Assembly: GCF_001514265.1 (NCBI RefSeq)
Contig: NZ_KQ948993.1
Location: 62,001-126,000 of the forward strand
DNA length: 64,000 bases
Direction of reading: 5' to 3'
Source: Streptomyces resistomycificus
GTDB lineage: Bacteria > Actinomycetota > Actinomycetes > Streptomycetales > Streptomycetaceae
Position 1 is the first letter of the stretch. Each line of letters opens with the position of its first letter. The translations under genes were made by a program, and so were the position numbers. The notes below the pieces were generated by a model. The model worked only from the letters and a program-made list of their open reading frames with translations, was not told the DNA's origin and searched no databases. This document shows positions 14,583 through 23,196 of this stretch, piece after piece.

Positions 14583-16337
14583 CTAGTCGCTCTCTTCAGT
14601 GCGGTGCTCTGCGGACGCGCGGCCGTCGGCCGGCCCGTCCGCCTCGATGGACTCGCGCCCGGCGGTGGCGAACGCGGCCAGGCCGGTGAAGGAGGCATCG
14701 GGCGGGACGGCCAGGACGCCGGTGTCCTCGGTCCGCTCGGCGCGCTCGGCCGGCTGGGGCCGCACCGTCTCGCTCCGCTTGCTTCTGCGCCGGGGCAGTC
14801 CGCCGGGCGTGGTGTCCACGGCCTCGGTCTCCTCCGCCTCGGACCCCGCGGCGGCCTGGGCCTTGGCCTGGGGCGCCGCGGCGGCCTGGACCACCGGGGC
14901 TGCCGAGGCCGCCGGGGCCGCGGTGGTGGCCGCGGGCAACTGGCTGAAGTACTTGTGCGGGACCACGACCACCACGGAGGTGCCGAGCCAGGGCGAGTCC
15001 GCGAAGGTGACGCGGATGCCGTAGCGGCGGGCGAGGGCGCCGACGACCCGGAGGCCGAGGTTGGCGTCCTCCGAGATGCCACCGAGGCCGGGTCCGGCTC
15101 CGGTGCCCGCCAGGGCGTTCTCGGCGTCCCGCTTCTTCTCCTCGCTCAGTCCCTTGCCGGAGTCCTGGATCTCGATACCGACGCCGTTGGGGACCTCCTT
15201 GCCGGAGACGACCACCGGCTCGGTGGGCGGCGAGTAGCGGGCCGCGTTGTCGAGCAGGTGGGCGAAGATCAGCGTGAGGTGGTCGACCAGACCGCCGTCG
15301 ACGCCGAGTTCGGGCAGGTGGCGCACCTGGACACGGTGGAAGTCCTTGATGCGACCGATGCCGCCGCGCACCACGCTCAGCAGCCGCTGCGGTTCCTGCC
15401 ACTGCCGGCCGGGCCGGTCCGAGCCGCCGAGCACGCCGATGCTGGCGGCGAGACAGTCGGCGGGGCCGATCTCCTGGTCGAGCTCCATCAGGCCGCGGGC
15501 GACGGCCGGCAGCCGGCCGTGCTCGCCCTGCATCTCGTGCAGGCGACCGCGCAGCTTGCTGGTCAGCACGTGGATGCGGTTGCCGATGCTGATCACGGCC
15601 TGCTCGGCGGAGGTCGAGCGGTTGAACTCCTCCTCGACGCCGATCAGGGCCGTCCTGAGGATCTTGCGGAGTTCGGCCTGGAGGTCGGCGCCGACCTTCG
15701 CACACTGGTTGGTGGCAGGCAGCAGGTCGTCGATGGCCTCGCCGTCCCGCAACCGCGTCAGGGCGTCTGGCAGCTGCTCGCCGGCTAGTCGCGCGATCGC
15801 CTCCTGCTGGTGCGTCAGCTGCTCCTTCCAGACCTCGGCCTGGTCGGTGAGCTGCGCCTCGTAGGACGTGACCTGGTCGGCGAGGCGGCTCTCGTAGGCG
15901 GTGGTCTGCTCCGCGAGCCGTGCCTCGTACGCCGTGGTCTGTTCGGCCAGCCGTTCCTCGAAGGTCCGGGTCTGCTCGGCCAGCTGCGCCTCGTAGGCGC
16001 CTGCCTGGTCGGCGAACTGGGCCTCCTGGGCGGCACGCTCGGCCGAGAACTTACGCTCCAGACCTGCCACGTGCTGCTGCCACTGCTGGGAGTGCTCGGC
16101 CTGCGAGGTACGGAAGGAGCCCTCCGCCCGGCGCAGTTCGGACCGAGTACGGAGCAGGACGCGGACGCACACGGCGCCGGCCGCCGTCGCGGCGATGCCC
16201 GCGACGGCCGTGGTTATTCGCTCCGAGCTCATGAACGTGGCGGCTACCGTCCCGCCTCCTAAAGCCAGCGGCATCAGCCACCAGCTGTACCAGGCGACAG
16301 GGGCCCGCGCCGCCGGGGGCGGAGTGGCGAGTTCCAT
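14583..16337 (-). CDS. cvnA: Conservon sensor-kinase-like protein CvnA with hendecad coiled coil
   Basis: A 584-residue membrane protein. There are two membrane segments in residues 14-62. Residues 105-181 are seven tandem 11-residue units (such as EARLAEQTTAY), a hendecad coiled coil. A dimerisation/nitrate-sensor-like helix region is followed by a GHKL ATPase-like domain with FAHLLDNAARYSP (N box), EIQDSGKGLSEE (G1) and GLRVVGALARRYGI. The tail of about 130 residues is rich in Ala, Pro and Glu. No phospho-acceptor His of the classical H-box was recognised. ATG 16337 is 6 bases after AAGG; other starts are at 16343 and 16358. First gene of the cvn operon. Confidence 0.92.
   Translation of the reverse strand: MELATPPPAARAPVAWYSWWLMPLALGGGTVAATFMSSERITTAVAGIAATAAGAVCVRVLLRTRSELRRAEGSFRTSQAEHSQQWQQHVAGLERKFSAERAAQEAQFADQAGAYEAQLAEQTRTFEERLAEQTTAYEARLAEQTTAYESRLADQVTSYEAQLTDQAEVWKEQLTHQQEAIARLAGEQLPDALTRLRDGEAIDDLLPATNQCAKVGADLQAELRKILRTALIGVEEEFNRSTSAEQAVISIGNRIHVLTSKLRGRLHEMQGEHGRLPAVARGLMELDQEIGPADCLAASIGVLGGSDRPGRQWQEPQRLLSVVRGGIGRIKDFHRVQVRHLPELGVDGGLVDHLTLIFAHLLDNAARYSPPTEPVVVSGKEVPNGVGIEIQDSGKGLSEEKKRDAENALAGTGAGPGLGGISEDANLGLRVVGALARRYGIRVTFADSPWLGTSVVVVVPHKYFSQLPAATTAAPAASAAPVVQAAAAPQAKAQAAAGSEAEETEAVDTTPGGLPRRRSKRSETVRPQPAERAERTEDTGVLAVPPDASFTGLAAFATAGRESIEADGPADGRASAEHRTEESD
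15795..16025 (-). repeat. 33-base tandem coding repeats (hendecad units in cvnA)
   Basis: Seven consecutive 33-base units encode 11-residue blocks in the pattern E-A-x-L-A-E-Q-T-x-x-Y. The two middle units are nearly identical in protein (EERLAEQTTAY, EARLAEQTTAY). Copy number may vary between strains. Confidence 0.8.
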
Positions 16338-16371
16338 CTGCATCCTTCGAAGCAACACGTTCGAACAGGGG

Positions 16372-16403
16372 GGGTGTTCAAGGGGGTGTTCAGTGGGTGT
16401 TCA
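16372..16403. promoter_or_regulatory. Triple direct repeat GGGTGTTCA upstream of the conservon
   Basis: GGGTGTTCA occurs at 16372-16380, 16384-16392 and 16395-16403, with steps of 12 and 11 bases, about one helical turn. On the coding strand of cvnA this reads TGAACACCC three times, 35-66 bases upstream of its start. The phasing suggests a binding site for a regulator that stacks on one DNA face. Confidence 0.6.
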
Positions 16404-16663
16404 AGGGGACCGCACTCATGAGTACGCACCGCGAGGTGACCGATCGAGATCGCGTCAACTCGCTGCGCCGATCGGGAGCTTATCGGGTTTGAAGCCGAAA
16501 GGATCAACTGCGACCGTTCGGTGGAGGTGAGGGTTCCGTCACTCTCCGACAGGAACCAACACATCGACAAATCCCTTTACGTACCTGCGGAGTTGCTCCG
16601 GAGTCATCGGGCTCCCCAGCCGCGCAGGACCGGGCAGAGCGGGTCCGCCCTACGGTGATTTCC
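16404..16663. other. Spacer between conservon and DUF1304 promoters
   Basis: About 260 bases with no supported gene. It is somewhat less GC-rich than the flanks and contains repeated GATCG/CGATC words. It should carry the cvnA promoter, which I could not place. Confidence 0.4.
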
Positions 16664-16698
16664 TGGACGGGTGTCCAGCTATAGTAGACACCCGTCCA
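16664..16698. promoter_or_regulatory. Operator over the -10 box of the DUF1304-tetR unit
   Basis: TGGACGGGTGTC and GACACCCGTCCA form a perfect 12-bp inverted repeat around 11 bases that contain TATAGT (16680-16685), a good -10 element. The start codon is 32 bases downstream. A protein bound to both arms would cover the -10 box, which fits repression by the TetR protein encoded second in the unit. Confidence 0.8.
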
Positions 16699-16729
16699 AC
16701 AAGCCCGCGAGAAAAAACTTGAGGAAATC

Positions 16730-17092
16730 ATGGAGATCCTTGCGAACGTGCTGGTCGGCCTGGTGGCCGCGTTGCATCTCTACATCCTGGTGATGGAGGT
16801 GTTCCTGTGGCAGAAGAAGCCCGGTAAGGCGTTGCACGGGTTCGATCGGGAGATGGCCGCGGCGACCGCGCCGATGGCCGCGAACCAGGGGCTCTACAAC
16901 GGGTTCCTGGCGGCGGGACTGGTGTGGGGACTCGTCGCCTCGGATCCCACCGGCTTCCGGGCGCAGGTGTTCTTCCTGGTCTGTGTCGTGGTCGCCGGTG
17001 TCTTCGGTGCCTTCACCGCGAACCGCCGCATCCTGTTCGCACAGGCGCTGCCGGGCGCGATCGCCCTGGCCGCCGTGCTGATCGCCGGGTGA
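16730..17092 (+). CDS. DUF1304 membrane protein
   Basis: A 120-residue protein with four membrane segments: ILANVLVGLVAALHLYILVM, a second at GLYNGFLAAGLVWGLV, then FFLVCVVVAGVFGAF and ALPGAIALAAVLI. EVFLWQKKPGKALHGFD and APMAANQGLYNGFLA are the DUF1304 signatures. GAGGA precedes ATG 16730. Its stop overlaps the GTG of the TetR gene. Function of the family is unknown; tight repression by a TetR protein suggests a role in handling a toxic or lipophilic compound. Confidence 0.9.
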   Translation: MEILANVLVGLVAALHLYILVMEVFLWQKKPGKALHGFDREMAAATAPMAANQGLYNGFLAAGLVWGLVASDPTGFRAQVFFLVCVVVAGVFGAFTANRRILFAQALPGAIALAAVLIAG

Positions 17093-17652
17093 GCCGCGAA
17101 CGGGCCGAGGACCCGCGCAGCGCACGCACCCGGGCGCGGCTGCGGCAGGCCCTCCTCGACGAGTGCGCCGAACGTCCCCTGTCGGAGGTCGGTGTGGCCG
17201 CGCTGGTGCGCCGGGCCGGGGTCGGACGGGCCACGTTCTACGTCCACTACGACGGCCTGGAGGCGCTGGCGGTCGACGCCTGCGCGGACGTCGTGAGGGA
17301 GGCCGTGGAGGCGCTGCACGCCTGGCGGGGCCGGCCCGACCCGGTGCACGCGCCGCCCGCGCTGGCGGAGTTCTTCGACTCGCTGGCCCCGCGCGCGGCG
17401 CTGTACCGCGTACTGCTGACCCCTGGGGGCGGCGGCCCCCTGGGGCAGGTGCTGCACCGGGATCTGCGCGCCTACAGCCTGCGCGAGCGCGAACTCGCGG
17501 GCGCGGCGGACGCTCCGCTGGTCGCCTCGGCCGTGGCCGCCACCTTCGCCGGTGTCCTGGCCGACTGGCTGCACGGGCTCCTGGACGCCGCCGCCCACGA
17601 CGTCGCCGACCAGGTCTGGCAGTTGCTGGTCGCCCTGCATGCGAGCCGTTGA
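17089..17652 (+). CDS. TetR-family regulator coupled to DUF1304
   Basis: A 187-residue protein. The helix-turn-helix runs LRQALLDECAERPLSEVGVA then LVRRAGVGRATFYVHYDGLE. The C-terminal domain resembles the TetR_C group with FFDSLAPRAALYRVLLTP. The GTG start overlaps the DUF1304 stop by 4 bases (GTGA), so the two are translated together. The palindrome at 16664-16698 is the obvious operator, giving negative autoregulation. Confidence 0.88.
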   Translation: MSRERAEDPRSARTRARLRQALLDECAERPLSEVGVAALVRRAGVGRATFYVHYDGLEALAVDACADVVREAVEALHAWRGRPDPVHAPPALAEFFDSLAPRAALYRVLLTPGGGGPLGQVLHRDLRAYSLRERELAGAADAPLVASAVAATFAGVLADWLHGLLDAAAHDVADQVWQLLVALHASR

Positions 17653-17656
17653 CGGC

Positions 17657-18514
17657 TCACGCGCAGCCCACCGTGTCCTTCGTCATGGGCCACGCCTCCA
17701 CACCGGTGGTGGTACGGACGTAGGCGATCGACCGGTCGTCCGTCAGCCACAACTGCTTCTCGTCCAGGCGGTATCCGGTGTCGTGGGCGTCCCCGGGCAG
17801 GCGGACGTCCCCGTCGTAGGGGGCGGTGAGCAGGTCCGTCTCGAACGTCGCGTCGGGATCGCGGACGTACTGCCGTGCGTCCGCGCCGCGGCCCATGGAC
17901 AGGAAGTGCACGCTCTGCCAGTCGCAGTGTTCCGGTCCGACGTGGCTGCTGAGGACGGTGGTGGCGATCCGCCTGCCGTCGCGGTCGGTCCAGACCTCGA
18001 TCTTCCTGGCGTCGGTGAAGGCGGCCGGGAGTTCGGCGGGGTCGCAGGAGGCGTTGGTCTCCGGGCCCCAGCCCGGCCGGTGCTTCTGGTCCTTGGCGAC
18101 GACGACCGCGACCTTGGTCCTGCCGCGGACGTCGAAGGAGAAGAGGGCGCGGTCGCCCTCCTCGCGTTCCAGGCGGTAGCCGGAGCGGGGCAGGTCCGGC
18201 TGGTCGATGTCGAAGTAGAGCTCCAGTCCCTCCTCCGGTGTCGAACCCCCTTCGCTCTGCTGCCACGTCTCGCCCTGGCCGCCCGAGTAGACCTCCCCGT
18301 CGCACTCCAGCGCCCGTCCGGCGGCCCCCGACTCGACGAGAGCGGCCTCCTCGCCGTCCTCGTCGAGGTCCTTGGTGGGCACGTACAGCGGTCCGTCGTA
18401 GGGCGTGGCCGGCGCCGTGCCCTCGACGACCAGGTCCACGTCCTGCTCGGCGCCGCACCCGGTCGCCACCGTGGCCGCCGCCAGCACGATCGCCGTCACG
18501 AGCCCTCTGCGCAT
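17657..18514 (-). CDS. Secreted lipoprotein of unknown function
   Basis: A 285-residue protein. The signal peptide MRRGLVTAIVLAAATVATGC ends in a lipobox-like Cys (residue 20). The mature part is hydrophilic with Cys pairs (ALECDGEVYSG; TNASCDPAELP; GPEHCDWQSVH) that could form disulfides, and no catalytic motif that I recognise. It is convergent with the TetR gene with a 4-base gap. A longer start at 18574 would put 20 charged residues before the signal peptide and is unlikely. Confidence 0.7.
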   Translation of the reverse strand: MRRGLVTAIVLAAATVATGCGAEQDVDLVVEGTAPATPYDGPLYVPTKDLDEDGEEAALVESGAAGRALECDGEVYSGGQGETWQQSEGGSTPEEGLELYFDIDQPDLPRSGYRLEREEGDRALFSFDVRGRTKVAVVVAKDQKHRPGWGPETNASCDPAELPAAFTDARKIEVWTDRDGRRIATTVLSSHVGPEHCDWQSVHFLSMGRGADARQYVRDPDATFETDLLTAPYDGDVRLPGDAHDTGYRLDEKQLWLTDDRSIAYVRTTTGVEAWPMTKDTVGCA

Positions 18515-18581
18515 TCCCGCCCCCTGCTTCCCGCCCCTGATCACTTCCCGGTCACTCCGACGCCGCAGGGGCACGAAACGT

Positions 18582-19544
18582 TCAGCGGGCCGCCGCCGTC
18601 TGGAACGTGCGGCGGTACGCCTGGGGCGAGACCCCGATGGAGGCGTGCAGATGCTGGCGCAGGGAGGCGCCCGTGGCGAAGCCGACCTGTCCGGCGATCT
18701 GGTCCACCGACAGGTCGCTGGCCTCCAGCAGACGGCGGGCCCGGGCGACGCGCTGCTGGATCAGCCAGCGGCCGGGGCTGAGGCCGACCTCGTCGCTGAA
18801 GCGGCGGGCGAATGTGCGCAGGCTCATCCGGGCGTGGCCCGCGAGGTCGGCCAGGGTCAGGGCTTCCTCCAGCCGCTCCAGGGCCCAGGCCCTGGTCGCG
18901 GCCGTGCTCGCGGCGCCCTGCTCGGGGACGGGCTGCTCGATGTACTGGGCCTGGCCGCCGTCGCGGAAGGGCGGGACCACACAGCAGCGGGCGACGAAGT
19001 TGGCCAGTTCGCTGCCGTGGTCCTCGCGGACCAGGTGCAGGCAGACGTCGATCCCGGCGGCGGCCCCGGCCGAGGTGAGGATCCGGCCCTCGTCGACGAA
19101 CAGCACGTCGGGGTCGAGGGCGACGTGCGGGTACATCCGGCGGAACAGGTCGGTGAGGTGCCAGTGGGTGGTGGCCCTGCGGCCGTCGAGGAGTCCGACC
19201 GCGGCGAGGACGAAGGCGGAGGTGCAGATCGACACGATGCGCGCGTCGGGGCGGATCAGGGCGAGGGCCGCCCTGACCTCGTCCGGGACGCCCGCGGTCA
19301 CCCGGTTCGGCGCGATGGACGCGATCACCACGGTGTCGGCCGTGGCCAGGACTTCGGGGCCGTGGTCCACGGTGATCGAGAAGTCCGCGTTGCTGCGCAC
19401 CGGACGCCCGTCGACGGTGCAGGTCAGCACCTCGTACCGGCCGCCCGCCGCTCCGAAGATCCGACTGGGGATGCCCAGCTCGAAGGGGTACACGCCGTCG
19501 AGGGCCAGCACCACGACCCGCTGGACCCGCTCCACCTCGCTCAT
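18582..19544 (-). CDS. GlxA-type AraC regulator (DJ-1/PfpI-like N-domain)
   Basis: A 320-residue protein. The N-terminal 190 residues form a DJ-1/PfpI-like domain (VVVLALDGVYPFELGIPSRI and ARIVSICTSAFVLAAVGLLD with the nucleophile-position Cys). The C-terminal half is an AraC double helix-turn-helix (LADLAGHARMSLRTFARRFS and IAGQVGFATGASLRQHLHAS). It is divergent from the oxidoreductase gene with a spacer of about 70 bases, so it likely regulates that gene. In this family the DJ-1 part senses a ligand rather than acting as an enzyme. Confidence 0.9.
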   Translation of the reverse strand: MSEVERVQRVVVLALDGVYPFELGIPSRIFGAAGGRYEVLTCTVDGRPVRSNADFSITVDHGPEVLATADTVVIASIAPNRVTAGVPDEVRAALALIRPDARIVSICTSAFVLAAVGLLDGRRATTHWHLTDLFRRMYPHVALDPDVLFVDEGRILTSAGAAAGIDVCLHLVREDHGSELANFVARCCVVPPFRDGGQAQYIEQPVPEQGAASTAATRAWALERLEEALTLADLAGHARMSLRTFARRFSDEVGLSPGRWLIQQRVARARRLLEASDLSVDQIAGQVGFATGASLRQHLHASIGVSPQAYRRTFQTAAAR

Positions 19545-19564
19545 GGCACGATCCTATCGAAGGT

Positions 19565-19578
19565 TGGCAATCATGCCA
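19565..19578. promoter_or_regulatory. Small dyad in the GlxA/oxidoreductase spacer
   Basis: TGGCA-ATCA-TGCCA, in the middle of the divergent spacer. Short, but the only symmetric element there, so it is a candidate operator for the AraC-type regulator. Confidence 0.35.
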
Positions 19579-19613
19579 TCCCGGTCGGGCGGGCCCGGGC
19601 AGGCTGGGTGACC

Positions 19614-20564
19614 ATGAGCCATGTGAAGACCATGCGAGCCATCAGCCAGGACGTCCTCGGCGGACCCGAGGTCCTGCGGGAAGTCGAGGTGGAACGCCCC
19701 GAGCCGCGTCCCAACCAGGTGCTGGTCCGGGTCCGCGCCGCCGGCGTCAACCCCACCGACTGGAAGCACCGCGCGACCGGGGGTTTCCTCGGACAGCCGC
19801 CCTTCGTCCTGGGCTGGGACGTGTCCGGGGTGGTCGAGGCGGTCGGCATCGGTGTCGCCACGTTCAAGCCCGGTGACGAGGTCTTCGGCATGGTGCCGTA
19901 CCCGTTCGGGCACGGAACGCACGCCGAGTACGTCATCGCCCCGGTCCGCGCTCTCGCGCACAAGCCGTCCCTGATCGACCACGCCCAGGCGGGAGCGCTG
20001 CCGCTGGTGTCCCTGACCGCGTGGCAGGCCCTGGTCGAGACGGCCGAACTGGAGCCGGGCCAGCGGGTGCTGATCCACGCGGCGGCCGGCGGGGTCGGGC
20101 ATGTCGCCGTGCAGATCGCCAAGGCGCGGGGCGCGTACGTGATCGGCACGGCGAGCGCCGGCAAGCACGACTTCCTGCGCGAGATCGGCGTGGACGAGCC
20201 GATCGACTATCGGGAGACGGACTTCGCGGAGGCCGCCAAGGACGTCGACGTCGTCCTGGACACGCTCGGCGGTGAGACGTCCCTGAAGTCGCTGCGCGTG
20301 CTGCGTCCGGGCGGCCTCGTGGTGTCGATCCTGCCGGTCGGCTCGGACGAGCTCCACGAGGAGGCCGAGCGGCTGGGCGTCCGGGCCCTGCGGATGCTCG
20401 TGGACGCCGACCGTGCCGGGATGAGGGCGATCGCGGACCTGGTCGAGCAGGGGCGGCTGCGCGCCACGGTCGCCAGGACCTTCCCGCTGGCCGATGCCGC
20501 CCAGGCGCACGCGCTGGGCGACACCGGCCGGACCACGGGAAAGCTGGTGCTGCTGGTCGACTGA
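19614..20564 (+). CDS. NADP-dependent quinone-type oxidoreductase (MDR superfamily)
   Basis: A 316-residue zinc-less medium-chain reductase. It has VRVRAAGVNPTDWKHRATGG (substrate-binding region), GWDVSGVVEAVGIGVATFKP, LIHAAAGGVGHVAVQIAKAR (the AAxGGVG NADP motif), and DVVLDTLGGETSLKSLRVL. It likely reduces quinones or enones with NADPH. Several in-frame starts exist (GTG 19608, ATG 19614, ATG 19632) and none has a strong ribosome site. It is divergent from the GlxA-type regulator. Confidence 0.88.
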   Translation: MSHVKTMRAISQDVLGGPEVLREVEVERPEPRPNQVLVRVRAAGVNPTDWKHRATGGFLGQPPFVLGWDVSGVVEAVGIGVATFKPGDEVFGMVPYPFGHGTHAEYVIAPVRALAHKPSLIDHAQAGALPLVSLTAWQALVETAELEPGQRVLIHAAAGGVGHVAVQIAKARGAYVIGTASAGKHDFLREIGVDEPIDYRETDFAEAAKDVDVVLDTLGGETSLKSLRVLRPGGLVVSILPVGSDELHEEAERLGVRALRMLVDADRAGMRAIADLVEQGRLRATVARTFPLADAAQAHALGDTGRTTGKLVLLVD

Positions 20565-20574
20565 CCTCGGAGGG

Positions 20575-21681
20575 TCAGAACGTCAGCACGGGCTTGATCG
20601 CCTTGCCCGCACCCATGTCCCGCACCGCCTGGTCGATGTCCGCGAACGGATAGGTGCTGATCAGGCGGTGCAGCGGGAGCCGCCCCTCCTTCACCAGCCG
20701 GACCAGGGCGGGGATGAAGGCCTGGGTCTCGGCGTCGCCCAGGGTGAGGCCGACGACCTGCTTGCCGCCGAGCATCCCGTTGACGTCCAGGGCGACCTCG
20801 GTGCCGAACGGCGGGGCGCCGACGATCACGAGGGTGCCGCGGGCGGCGAGCGCGTCGACGCCCTGGCGCAGGACGGCGACGTTGCCGGTGGTCTCCACGA
20901 CACCGTCAACGCCCTGGCCGCCGGTGATCTCCGCGAGGGCCGCACCGAGGTCGGCCTCACCCGCGTTGACCGTGTGGGTGGCACCCAACTCCCTTGCCAG
21001 CTCCAGGCGTTCGCCGACGCGGTCGACGGCGACGATGGTGGTGGCGGGGGTGAGGGCGGCGGCCATCACCGCCGAGAGGCCGACGGCTCCGGCGCCGAGC
21101 ACCACGATGGTGCTGCCGGTGGCCGGCTTCAGCACGTTCCACACCGCCCCCACCCCGGTCTGTACTCCGCAGCCCAGCGGGGCGATCGACGCCAGCGGCA
21201 CGTCCGCGTCGACCTTGACCAGGCTGCGCTCGTCCACCAGCGCCCGCTCGGCGAACGAGGACTGACCGAAGAAGTGCCCGCCGAGCGGCTCCCCGGCGCG
21301 GCTGATGGTGCTCGTGCCGTCGGCGCGGCGGCCGCCGATGAGGTTCAGCGGCAGCCAGGTGGCGCAGTACGCGGGGTGGCCGCCGTCGCAGTTGCGGCAG
21401 TCCCCGCAGGAGGTGAAGGACAGCACGACGTGGTCTCCGGGCGCCACGCCGGTGACGTCCGAGCCGACGGCCTCGACGACACCGGCGCCCTCGTGGCCCA
21501 GCACGCCGGGCAGCGGGAAGGGCAGACCGCCGCTCGCCACGCCGAGGTCGGTGTGGCACAGACCGGCCGCCACCATGCGGACGACGGCCTCGTGCGGACC
21601 GGGCTCGTCCAGCTCGACGTCGGAGAGGGTGAAGGGCGCTCCGCCGGACTCGACGACGGCTGCGCGGGTGGTGATGGACAT
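20575..21681 (-). CDS. Zinc-dependent alcohol dehydrogenase (aryl-alcohol type)
   Basis: A 368-residue class-III-like ADH. The catalytic zinc ligands are in AAGLCHTDLG and GVLGHEGAGVVEAVG. The structural zinc Cys cluster is in CGDCRNCDGGHPAYC. The cofactor motif is VVLGAGAVGLSAVMAA. GGGAG lies 8 bases before the ATG. It follows the aldehyde dehydrogenase by 25 bases on the same strand, so alcohol and aldehyde oxidation form one operon, probably for an aromatic alcohol. Likely under control of the MarR protein encoded divergently. Confidence 0.92.
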   Translation of the reverse strand: MSITTRAAVVESGGAPFTLSDVELDEPGPHEAVVRMVAAGLCHTDLGVASGGLPFPLPGVLGHEGAGVVEAVGSDVTGVAPGDHVVLSFTSCGDCRNCDGGHPAYCATWLPLNLIGGRRADGTSTISRAGEPLGGHFFGQSSFAERALVDERSLVKVDADVPLASIAPLGCGVQTGVGAVWNVLKPATGSTIVVLGAGAVGLSAVMAAALTPATTIVAVDRVGERLELARELGATHTVNAGEADLGAALAEITGGQGVDGVVETTGNVAVLRQGVDALAARGTLVIVGAPPFGTEVALDVNGMLGGKQVVGLTLGDAETQAFIPALVRLVKEGRLPLHRLISTYPFADIDQAVRDMGAGKAIKPVLTF

Positions 21682-21706
21682 CGGACGAACTCCCTGCGGT
21701 ACGCGC

Positions 21707-23161
21707 TCAGTCGAGCGAGACGACGACGGACTTGACCCTGGTGTAGGCGGCGAGCGCCTCGGTGCCGTACTCGCGGCCGAAGCCGGAGTCCTTGACCCCG
21801 CCGAAGGGGACGGCCGGGTCGAGCATCGCCCAGTCGTTGATCCAGACGATGCCCGCCTGGAGGCGGTCGGCGATGCGGTGGGCGCGGGCGAGGTTCGTCG
21901 TCTGGACGCCCGAAGCCAGGCCATACGGCGTGGAGTTGGCGAGCTCGATCGCCTCCTCCTCGGAGTCGAAGGGCTGCACGGTGAGGACGGGGCCGAAGAT
22001 CTCCTCCTGGACGACCCGGGAGTCGTTGGACAGGTCGGCGATCACGGTCGGCTTGTAGTAGTAGCCGCCGTCGAGGTCGAGGCGCTCACCGCCGCAGACG
22101 ATCCGGCCGCCCTCCTTGCGGGCGAGCTCGACGTACTCCTCGACCTTCTTGAGGTGCTTCTCCCCCGCCATCGGGCCCACCACGGTCTCGGGCCGCCGGG
22201 GGTCGCCGAGCGGTACGCCGGGCACGGCCTCGGCGAGGATGCCGAGCAGGGTGCTGTACACGGGGCGGGCCACGAGCAGCCGGGGGCCGCCCATGCAGAA
22301 CTGGCCGGTGTTGAAGACGAAGCCCTTGATGACCGCGCCGACGGCCTTCTCCAGGTCCGCGTCCTCGAAGACGATGTGGGCCGCGTTGCCGCCGAGCTCC
22401 ATGGTGACGGGCTTCAGGTTCTCCCCGGCGACGCTCGCGGCGTGCCGGCCGACGGCGGTGGAGCCGGTGAAGGCGATCTTGTCGACCCCACCGTGCCTGA
22501 GCAGGGCCTCGCCGGCCACCGGGCCGGAGCCGGTGACGACGTTGACCACCCCGTCCGGGACACCCGCCTCGCGCAGCAGCCGGGCCATGAAGAGGGCGCT
22601 GAGCGGGGTCTCGTCGGCCGGCTTGTGGACGACGGTGTTACCGGCCGCGAGCGCCGGGGCGATCTTGGATCCGGCCAGGATCAGCGGGAAGTTGAAGGGG
22701 GTGATCGCCGCGACCACGCCGAGCGGCTCGCGCTTGGTGTACGCGAGGGCGTTCATCGGGGTGTCGCGGGTGGCGCCGTCCAGTGAGTAGGCGAGGGCGG
22801 CGAAGTGCTCGTAGTCGTTGGCGGCGTTCGTCACGTCGACGGCCTGGCACAGGCTGATCGGCTTGCCGACGTCCAGGCTCTCCAGGGCGGCGAGCTCGTC
22901 GGCGTTCTCACGGATCAGCTGGGCGACCCGATGCAGGACCCGGCCCCGCTCGCGGCCGCTCAGTCCCGACCACCGGCCGCCGTCGAAGGCCTCGCGGGCG
23001 GCTCGTACGGCCGCGTCCACGTCGGCGGCGCCCGCCTCCGCGACGGTCGTGACGACCGCACCCCGGGACGGGTCGACCACCTCGGTGCGCGCTCCGTCGG
23101 CGGCCTCCTGCCACTGCCCCCCGATGAACAGCCGTCCGGGTTCGATCTCGATGGTGGTCAT
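21707..23161 (-). CDS. NAD-dependent aldehyde dehydrogenase
   Basis: A 484-residue ALDH: AAITPFNFPLILAGSKIAPA (NAD fold entry), KIAFTGSTAVGR (nucleotide loop), TMELGGNAAHIVFEDADLEK (general-base Glu), FNTGQFCMGGPRL (catalytic Cys), and EEIFGPVLTVQPF near the C-terminus. GAGGAG lies 5 bases before ATG 23161. It is the first gene of the ALDH-ADH pair and faces the MarR gene across a spacer with two operators. Confidence 0.93.
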   Translation of the reverse strand: MTTIEIEPGRLFIGGQWQEAADGARTEVVDPSRGAVVTTVAEAGAADVDAAVRAAREAFDGGRWSGLSGRERGRVLHRVAQLIRENADELAALESLDVGKPISLCQAVDVTNAANDYEHFAALAYSLDGATRDTPMNALAYTKREPLGVVAAITPFNFPLILAGSKIAPALAAGNTVVHKPADETPLSALFMARLLREAGVPDGVVNVVTGSGPVAGEALLRHGGVDKIAFTGSTAVGRHAASVAGENLKPVTMELGGNAAHIVFEDADLEKAVGAVIKGFVFNTGQFCMGGPRLLVARPVYSTLLGILAEAVPGVPLGDPRRPETVVGPMAGEKHLKKVEEYVELARKEGGRIVCGGERLDLDGGYYYKPTVIADLSNDSRVVQEEIFGPVLTVQPFDSEEEAIELANSTPYGLASGVQTTNLARAHRIADRLQAGIVWINDWAMLDPAVPFGGVKDSGFGREYGTEALAAYTRVKSVVVSLD

Positions 23162-23196
23162 CGCCACTCCTCAGCCTCATCGCCAAGATTTCAACA

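Noticed and set aside
15795..16025. CRISPR-like array from 33-base repeats
   Set aside because: The units are contiguous, in frame and encode a coiled coil in cvnA; there are no spacers.
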